A stretch of 21,015 nucleotides of DNA from Bacilli bacterium. GTDB taxonomy: Bacteria > Bacillota_I > Bacilli_A > RF39 > UBA660. Under the pieces are notes generated by a model. It made no database searches, was not told the origin of the DNA, and saw only the letters and a program-made list of their open reading frames with translations. Below are positions 7,446 to 16,100 of the stretch, piece by piece (within the stretch, counting starts at the first letter, position 1; each line of letters opens with the position of its first letter). The position numbers and the translations under genes were made by a program. The stretch covers positions 1 through 21,015 of the forward strand of contig JAIKYM010000169.1 of NCBI GenBank assembly GCA_024683115.1, written 5' to 3'.

Positions 7446-9893
7446 ATGAGGAATATAACTTTTAATAAGATTAAATTATTAATAATTGCTATTGTTTTAG
7501 TTCTAGCAGTAGCGCTTTTTAAGATGAATTTAAATTCAAATACTTTATATTATAGAACTCAGGAACTATTTAATAAAATGGGATGGTTCCAAAATAGAGA
7601 AGGTATTATTGGACAACTTACAGTTTCGTCACCATCTTACTATGGTGAAAATTTAACTGAGCCTTTAGAGGATAATACTAATTATGTTAATAAGGTAAAA
7701 GAAGTTAGATTTGGTTTAACTACTCAAGGAATTGAAAATCCTGAAGATGTTATGTATGCGATTATTTATGATAACTCTAACAATGACTCTCCTTATACTG
7801 AAGATAGATATCCAGATGAAATCTATGATCCTCAAAATCCAAATGGTAGAAAGAAAGTTAGATTAAAATATGCTTCTGCTTTAGATGTTAAAAATGCTGA
7901 TATTTTAGATAACCAAGGAATTGTTAATAACGATGGAAAGTATTCTGTTTTATATCGTGATAATACAATTGTTATTGAAGATAAAGGTTTAATACCTTAC
8001 ATCGGTGGTAATGATTCTGAAAATACTCACAAATGGGTTGGAATACTTGTAGACTTAAATGTTAAAGTTCGTGGAACAGGTAATTACAATATTGAAAATG
8101 TTGATTATACAGATGCTACTCGTTGGGGTGCTAAATCAGAAACAACTTTTGTTATGTGGCTAAATACTGAAAAAGGTGGAACTTATACATTTGCTAATAT
8201 TGATGATGAAACGAATACATTTGAATTAAATGTACAATTTACTCAACAAGCTATATCTTTAAAATCTGCTACAAAAGTTGATAACGAATTTGAAAACAAA
8301 GATAAATATTCAGTAGAATATGTTAATAATAAAATTACAGTTATTGATGATGCCTTAACTTCGTATGTTAAAGATGGAACTGAAGAATCACAAAAGTGGG
8401 TAGGTATCCAAATTGATTTAGGAGTTGCTTCTGAAATAGTTGGAGATAACAATGTAATAATTGAAGATATTGAAAATAGTAATTCATTTATTATGTGGGT
8501 ATCAAAAGAAAATGCTGGAACATATACATTTAAAAATGTTGAATATCCAGATGATACTGTAGATGTTAAAGTTGAATTTACTCAAAGAAAAATTGAATTA
8601 AAGAGTGCTACAAAAATAAGTACAACTAATTTCGATGAAAATGTTGATAATCCTGGTGTACTAGCAAATGCTGACAAATATACTGTAGCTTATGCTAATA
8701 ACACAATAACAATTAATGATAAAGGTTTAACAAAATATCAATTATATGAAGATGAAAATGAAAATAAATATGTTGGTATATTAATTGACTTAGGTGTTAA
8801 AGTTCAAGGCGTAGAAGAATCAAGTTACAACGAAGCGCTACACTTTGGTGCTACAAATGATACAACATTTATTCTATGGCTAACAACTTCTCAAGGTGGA
8901 GTTTTTACTTATAAAAATGATGAATATCCAACAGATAAAGTAAATTTAAATATTGAATTTACTCATGATGAAATAGCATTAACAACATTTACACCAATTG
9001 ATGTAACTAATGCAGATCAAAGTGAAACAAATATTGTTCAAAACAGTGGAAAGTATACATCAACAATAAATGAAAATACAGTTACAATTTATGACGATGG
9101 TGTAATTCCTTACATTGGTGGAAATATTGAAACACCAGCTAAGTGGATGGGATTCATAGTAGACTTTGGAGTAAAAGTTCAAGGCACACAAAACTACAAT
9201 ATTGAAGATATAGATTATGAATCAGCAAGACGCTGGGGAGCAACTACAGATACAGCATTTGTAATGTGGGTAACTCCAAATAAAGCTGGAACAGTAAAAT
9301 TTGCGAATGTTTATTATCCCGAAGATGAAATAACATTAACATTAAATTTTACTCATAAAGAAATAGCATTAACAACATTCACACCAATTGATGTAACTAA
9401 TGCAGATCAAAGTGAAACAAATATTGTCCAAAACAGTGAAAAGTATACATCAACAATAAATGAAAACACAGTTACAATTTATGACGATGGTGTAATTCCT
9501 TACATTGGTGGAAATATTGAAACACCAGCTAAGTGGATGGGATTCATAGTAGACTTTGGAGTAAAAGTACAAGGAACACAAAACTACAATATTGAAGATG
9601 TAGATTATGAAGCAGCAAGACGTTGGGGAGCAACAACAGATACAGCATTCGTAATGTGGGTAACTCCAAATAAAGCTGGAACAGTAAAATTTGCTAATAC
9701 TTATTATCCTGAAGATGAAATAACATTAACATTAAATTTTACTCATAAAGAAATAGCATTAACAACATTCACGCCAATTGATGTAACTAATGCAGATCAA
9801 AATGAAACAAACATTGTTCAAAACAGCGGAAAATATACATCAACAATAAATGAAAATACAGTAACTATTACTGATAATGGTGTAATTCCTTAA
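7446..9893 (+). CDS. Giant secreted repeat protein, N-terminal part ended by a nonsense codon
   Basis: I do not recognise the family. The ATG at 7446 is chosen over the in-frame GTG at 7437, because AGGAG (7433-7437) overlaps that GTG and sits 8 bases before the ATG. The product has a signal sequence or membrane anchor (hydrophobic residues about 9-25, with a possible signal-peptidase site after AVA). A non-repeat segment runs to about residue 137, then tandem ~130-residue beta-rich domains begin: repeats 1-5 are complete and repeat 6 is cut. Each carries KW(V/M)G..(V/L)D(F/L)GV in the middle, ARRWGATTDTAFVMW later and a closing AGTYTF-type strand. The frame ends at TAA 9891-9893, where repeats 4 and 5 have TAC (Tyr). 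The same frame then stays open to 18812, so this and the next entry are really one gene. As written, the product is a secreted 815-residue fragment without the dockerin. Confidence 0.85.
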   Translation: MRNITFNKIKLLIIAIVLVLAVALFKMNLNSNTLYYRTQELFNKMGWFQNREGIIGQLTVSSPSYYGENLTEPLEDNTNYVNKVKEVRFGLTTQGIENPEDVMYAIIYDNSNNDSPYTEDRYPDEIYDPQNPNGRKKVRLKYASALDVKNADILDNQGIVNNDGKYSVLYRDNTIVIEDKGLIPYIGGNDSENTHKWVGILVDLNVKVRGTGNYNIENVDYTDATRWGAKSETTFVMWLNTEKGGTYTFANIDDETNTFELNVQFTQQAISLKSATKVDNEFENKDKYSVEYVNNKITVIDDALTSYVKDGTEESQKWVGIQIDLGVASEIVGDNNVIIEDIENSNSFIMWVSKENAGTYTFKNVEYPDDTVDVKVEFTQRKIELKSATKISTTNFDENVDNPGVLANADKYTVAYANNTITINDKGLTKYQLYEDENENKYVGILIDLGVKVQGVEESSYNEALHFGATNDTTFILWLTTSQGGVFTYKNDEYPTDKVNLNIEFTHDEIALTTFTPIDVTNADQSETNIVQNSGKYTSTINENTVTIYDDGVIPYIGGNIETPAKWMGFIVDFGVKVQGTQNYNIEDIDYESARRWGATTDTAFVMWVTPNKAGTVKFANVYYPEDEITLTLNFTHKEIALTTFTPIDVTNADQSETNIVQNSEKYTSTINENTVTIYDDGVIPYIGGNIETPAKWMGFIVDFGVKVQGTQNYNIEDVDYEAARRWGATTDTAFVMWVTPNKAGTVKFANTYYPEDEITLTLNFTHKEIALTTFTPIDVTNADQNETNIVQNSGKYTSTINENTVTITDNGVIP

Positions 9894-10130
9894 ATTGGTG
9901 GAAATATTGAAACACCAGCTAAATGGATGGGATTTATAGTAGACTTTGGAGTAAAAGTACAAGGAACACAAAACTATAATATTGAAGATATAGATTATGA
10001 AGCAGCAAGACGTTGGGGAGCAACAACAGATACAGCATTCGTAATGTGGATAACTCCAAATAAAAAAGGAACTATAAGTTTTGCTAATACTTATTATCCA
10101 ACTGATACAATTGATATTACATTAAATTAT
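8970..10130 (+). repeat. Near-identical 390-bp triplication (repeats 4-6)
   Basis: Three units of exactly 390 bp start at 8970, 9360 and 9750 and differ at only scattered bases until about 10050, where the third diverges. This is a recent amplification. It is where the nonsense codon lies, and it is long enough for homologous recombination. Confidence 0.92.
9891..9893 (+). other. In-frame TAA replacing a conserved Tyr codon
   Basis: The motif IPY(I/V)GGN is present in nearly every repeat. At the same position in repeats 4 and 5 (9111-9113 and 9501-9503) the codon is TAC; here it is TAA, a single C-to-A change with identical sequence around it. The frame continues without shift. It could be a true mutation, an assembly or base-calling error in near-identical repeats, or an allele that recombination between repeats could repair. 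Confidence 0.9.
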
Positions 10131-13100
10131 TCTTATACAACTGCTGAGTTAGTTGAAGCAAAAAGTGTTTCTTCAAATGGTTCTAACTCTAATGAAGTTA
10201 ATAACATTGGGAAATACACTGTAACTCATGATGAAGATACAATTAAGATTACTGATATTAATATTGAACCTTATGTAGGTGGCAATATAGACACTCCTAA
10301 AAAATGGGTAGGATTAATTGTTGATTTCGGTGTAGTTGTTCAAGGTGTAGAATATAATAATAAAAAATATACAATAGAAGATATTGATAGAACATGTGCT
10401 AGAGACTGGGGAGCAACAACAGATACAGCTTTTGTAATGTGGCTAACAACTGAAAAAGCAGGAACATATAGATTCAAAAACATTTATTATGAAGAAGATA
10501 CTTTTGATTTAAATATTGAATTTGATAAATTAGTTCCTAAATTAATAACTGCTAAACCAATTGATGTAACTAATGCTAATCAATATGATAATCCTGGTAT
10601 AGTTGAAAATGCTGGCGATTATAATGTATCTTTCAACGGTAATACTATTACTGTAGAAGATAAAAACTTAACTGCTTATACTGGTTTAGGTGATCCTAAT
10701 AATGAACATAAGTGGATGGGATTAATAGTTGATTTTGGTGTAGATGTTCAAGGTGTTGAATACAATGGAACAAGATACACAATTGAAGATGGCGATAGAA
10801 CTGAAGCAAGACGTTGGGGAGCTGAATCAGATACAGCATTTGTAATGTGGATGCATACAGGTAAAACTGGAACATACAGATTCAAGAGTTTAATAGATGA
10901 AAATGATACCATTGATGTTGATTTTGAATTTAAAGATAGTACTACAAGATTAGTATATGCTAATGCTATAGATGGTACTAAAGCTGATAATCATGATAAT
11001 CCTGGTATTATTGATAACGATGGTAGATACAATGTTACTTACTCAGGTAATAAGATTACAGTTGAAGATATTAATATGATTCCTTATGTAGGCGGTAATA
11101 GTAGCACTCCTAAAAAATGGGTAGGAATATTAGTAGACTTAAATGCATTTGTTGATTCTACATGTACATATGGAATTGAAAATGCAGATAGAACTCAAGC
11201 TAAACGCTGGGGTGCTACAAATGATACAACATTCATTATGTGGTTAACAACTGAAAAGTCTGGTACTTATACATTTGTTAATCAAAATAATGCAAACGAT
11301 ACAATATCTATTGAAGTAGAATTTGTACAACATGCAATGGATTTCGTAAGTGCAAGTTCAATAGATATTAGTCAAGCAGATGCAAATGATCCTTCAGAAG
11401 TAAATATTAAGAATAATGAAGGAAAATACGAAGTAGTATTTGATAAAGATAATAATAAAGTAATTGTTAATGAAGATAACATGATACCTTATGTAGGTGG
11501 AAATCAAAGCGTACCAAAGAATTGGGTAGGATTACTATTAGACTTTGGCGTAGAAGTTGATTGCATTAGTAATTACAATATTGAAGAAGAAGATAGAACT
11601 CAAGCAAGACGTTGGGGTGCTACTACAGATACAGCATTTATCATGTGGCTAACAACTGATAGAACTGGTTCTTTCACATTTGCAAATAAAGAATATGCAA
11701 ATGATACTTATACAATTGACATTGAATTTAATCATAAAGAATTAGAATTTGTAAGTGCAAGTTCAATAGATATAAGCAAAGCAAATACTAATGATCCTTC
11801 AGAAGTAAACATAAAAAATAATGAAGGAAAATATGAAGTAGTATTTGATAAAGATAATAATAAAGTAATTGTTAATGAAGATAACATGATACCTTATGTA
11901 GGTGGAAATCAAAGCGTACCAAAGAATTGGGTAGGATTACTATTAGACTTTGGTGTAGAAGTTGATTGCATTAGTAATTACAATATTGAAGAAGAAGATA
12001 GAACTCAAGCAAGACGTTGGGGAGCAACTACAGATACAGCATTTATTATGTGGCTAACTACAGATAAAGGTGGAAGTTATACATTTGCTGATAAGTACTA
12101 CACAGATAACACTTATACAATTGATATTGAATTTAATCATAAAGAATTAGAATTTGTAAGTGCAAGTTCAATAGATATAAGTAAAGCAAATACAAATGAT
12201 CCTTCAGAAGTTAATATCAAGAATAATGAAGAAAAATACGAAGTAGTATTTGATAAAGATAATAATAAAGTAATTGTTAATGAAGATAATATGATACCTT
12301 ATGTAGGTGGCAATCAAAATGTACCAAAGAATTGGGTAGGATTACTATTAGACTTTGGTTCAGAAGTTGTATCTACTGGAACATATAATATTGAAGAAGA
12401 AGATAGAACTCAAGCAAGACGTTGGGGAGCAACTACAGATACAGCATTTATCATGTGGCTAACTACAGATAAAGGTGGAAGTTATACATTTGCAAATAAG
12501 TATTATACAAATGATACTTATACTATAGATATTGAATTCAATCATGATGAGTTATCTTTAGTAAGCACTGATACAATTGATTGGACTAAAGCAACTAATA
12601 ATGATAATCCTGGTATTGTATTAAATGCTGGTAGATATTCAGTTGCATATGAAAATAATACAATAACTGTTGATGATATAAGCATGATTCCTTACAAAGG
12701 TGGCAATCTTCCTAATGAAGATCACAAGTGGATCGGAATAGTTGTTGACCTTGGAGCTAACGTTCAAGGAACTGAATTAAACGGTCTAACATATAATATT
12801 GATGAAATTGATAGAAGTGATGCAAGACGTTGGGGAGCAACAACAGATACAGCATTCGTAATGTGGATTAGAACTGGTGAAAATAGAACTTATAGATTCT
12901 ATAACATGAGTTATCCAGAAGAAACAATAGACATCAACGTTAATTTTGAACATAAGATGATAGATTTAGAAAGTGTTCAAAAAATAGATATATCTAACAT
13001 TCAAAATGTTGATGAAGATGTTGCTTTAAATATTAATAAATACACAGTACAAAGAGAAAGTACAGATGTAACTATTTACGATAATAATCTTGTACCTTAT

Positions 13101-16100
13101 ACAAGAAATGAACAATTCAAAAAATGGACTCCTGTATTAGTTGATTTAGGAGTTAAAGTTGAATGTACAACTGGATATGAAATTACACAAGCTTCTTACG
13201 ATGAAGCACAAGCATATGGTGCTACAACAGAAACAACATTTGTTATGTGGTTAAATACAGAAGATGCTGGTACTTATACATTTAAAAATGTATATTATCC
13301 AGATGATACATTTGATTTGACATTCACATTTGTTGAACCTGAGTTAAATTGTAATGCTAATCCATATGATGAAAGATGTCCAGATTTAGATCAACCTCTA
13401 GATAATAGAATTGTATTAGGAGAAAATGAACAATTAATTACTTCTCAATTTGATGTAGAAGTTGATACTACAAACGGTGTTATTACATTAAAATTAAGAG
13501 ATGGTGTTGATTATATCCCAGGTAACTACAAGATTTATGTATGGCCTAGTGATAACCGTGAAGGTGTAAAAGACCAACCATTTACTTTATTAGATAATTA
13601 TTATAATTTCGATATGGCTGAAGATGCTACAATTTATAGTGGAACTGGTACAAATATCGATGATAATAATGTATGGAAAGTTAAATTAACTAATGTTGAA
13701 AACATTGACTTAACAAAGATTACATTAGAGTCAGTAACATTAACAGAAGATGAAACTCAATATGATTATACTGATAACTTTGAGATAGTTGATAGACAAG
13801 TTGATGCTAACGATCCAACAGTTGCATACTTATATATTGGTGCAACATTAAATGTTAATGATAATATTGTTTCTGCTGGTGATTATGATTTAGAATTTAG
13901 TTATTCTAATCCAGAGTTCTCTAATGTTATGGGTACTCTTGAAAAACATACAAATATTACAGTTATAGTTCCTAATCAAGGATTTGTAGATGTTAGTTCT
14001 TCATCTCACAGATTATCAAGTAGACCAGTTTATTATGAATTTGTAAATTATAATAGAGATACTAATATGGTAACTATTAAATCTGGAAATGATACATTAG
14101 TATTAACTGCTACTGAATTCGTTTCAACTTATTCAGGAGTAGATTTAGATGAATTAACACTAGATGAAGATGGCAGTGTATTATATCCATATAATGCTGG
14201 TATCTTAATTAAGAGTTACTCACAAGTTGATGGTGTTAATACTATTAAGTATTATGATAATGAAAATGTATTACACACTATGCCTTATACTGAATTCCAA
14301 CAAACATATGGAAATATAGATTTCAACAAATATAATTATGTAGATGATGCTATATATATTAAGGTTAATGGTAAGTATCGTGAATATGAAACAATGAGTA
14401 GAAATATTGGTTACTCAGATGGTGGTAAATTTGAATTCGTTGTAAATTATGGAGATATTGATCCAGAAGACTTTGATCATATTAAAACATTAAAGCTTGT
14501 TCATAATGCTGATGGAGTTTTATCTAATGAAGCATTTACAATTTATCATACATACAATACTAGAATGCGTTTATTTAATAGATATTATTATTTTAGACAT
14601 TCAGGTGAAGTTGATGCTGATGCAGCCGATTCATTCGACTTAATAACGGAAGTTAATAGAAATAACCATACAATTAAGTTTACTATTGTATATGATAATA
14701 ATATTGCACGTTATATAGGTGAATACAAATTAACCATGGAATTATTCAATACTTCAGCAGTATATGAAAAGACATTTACTATTGAAGAATCTTCACTTGA
14801 CTTCTATTTAGCATCAAGTGTTGATAAACACGAATCTAGCGTTGAACCATTGTTAACTAACTTTCCACAAGGAAATAAGAAGTATGAATATTATTTGAGT
14901 TTACGTATGGTTAAAGGTACTGAAGATCCATACTATCAATATAGTACTGATAGTTTAGGTGTTAAGATTTATAGCAAACTAGCTGATAAAGAATCTGGAG
15001 AAAATGGTGCTATATACTTCTATGATCAACAAGATTATGTATTAAAAATTAAAAAATATAAGAATAATGTTGTTACATACTTATATTCTGAAGAAGTTGA
15101 TAAAAATGATAGTCAAAGAACTTATGTTGAACGTACTGAAACTTTAGACGGAAATTCAGATTTTGAAAAATTATATACTGATGCATATAATCTATTAGAC
15201 AAATATGTATTTAATGAAGATGGTTCAATAGATACAACAACAGATAATTATACTAAATCAATTGTTTATAAAAAACGTGAAAACAATACGGACTATGTTA
15301 AGTATCGTGATGGTAATAATATAATTCAACTTCAAGCTAATAGTTATTATGCAACTACTAATGAATTAGATACATTATTAACTGCATTTAGATATTTAGA
15401 CTTTGATGAAAATGGTGATGTAGTTGTTGGTTCAATTATTGGTTCGTATAAATCTCATATTTATGAATATGATGAAGCTTATGATGTAACTGATTTATTT
15501 GATATATCAATTTCTTCTACAAACCGTGACTATCCAATTACTATCTTACCTAAGACTGAAGTTAATGGTGGAGTATATTATACATATGTACAATATAGTA
15601 GTTCATTATATGGTGTTGGATATTTAAATAATATTGTTGCAAATGGTGGTTCACATGAATCTCTTGGTGAAGTAGTTATTAGACCTGAAACATATCCATC
15701 TCTATGGAATAGAAATATTCACATGTCTACAATAACTTACTTAGATCCAGTTTATAGTATTACATTAGGAGAACATCAATTCACTAATACTCTTAATGAT
15801 ACTGATGAACTATATAGTAATGCTCAATCAAAAATAGTTTATGAAGTTAAACCTAAAGACATATTTAAATATGAAGATATTGTTCATAAGCTACAACGTA
15901 AGAACTCATCTAATCAATGGGAAGATGTTGCAACAGATAAGTACTCATATTATTTAGCTACTAAGAATGGTCAAGGAACTTATGATGAAATAGAAGATTT
16001 ATCTAACTACACTGGTAAGTATTATTTAGTAATGACTACTAATGATACATTAGAATCTGGTGATTATAGATTAGTTGTTGAATATACTAATCCAAATAAT

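Larger units (their letters stand above)
7857..13340 (+). repeat. Tandem array of 14 protein-domain repeats (~130 residues each)
   Basis: Repeats begin near 7857, 8250, 8589, 8970, 9360, 9750, 10146, 10530, 10938, 11334, 11739, 12144, 12549 and 12957. Unit length ranges from about 113 to 137 codons. Best-conserved positions are a (K/R)Y.V start strand, an N.(I/V)T(I/V) strand, IPY(V/I)GGN, KWVG..VD, and (A)RRWGATTDTAFVMW(L/V/I). The last motif stays nearly identical even at DNA level. Repeats 2, 3 and 14 are the most divergent and lack parts of the GGN or RRWG motifs. Confidence 0.93.

Noticed and set aside
9891..9893. Programmed stop-codon readthrough or recoding
   Set aside because: TAA is the least leaky stop, the context is CCT-TAA-ATT with no known readthrough motif, no adjacent structure was seen, and other genes here end in TAA.
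8970..12548. CRISPR-like array or minisatellite
   Set aside because: Unit length is 390-405 bp, fully in frame and coding, with no spacers; it is protein-domain repetition.
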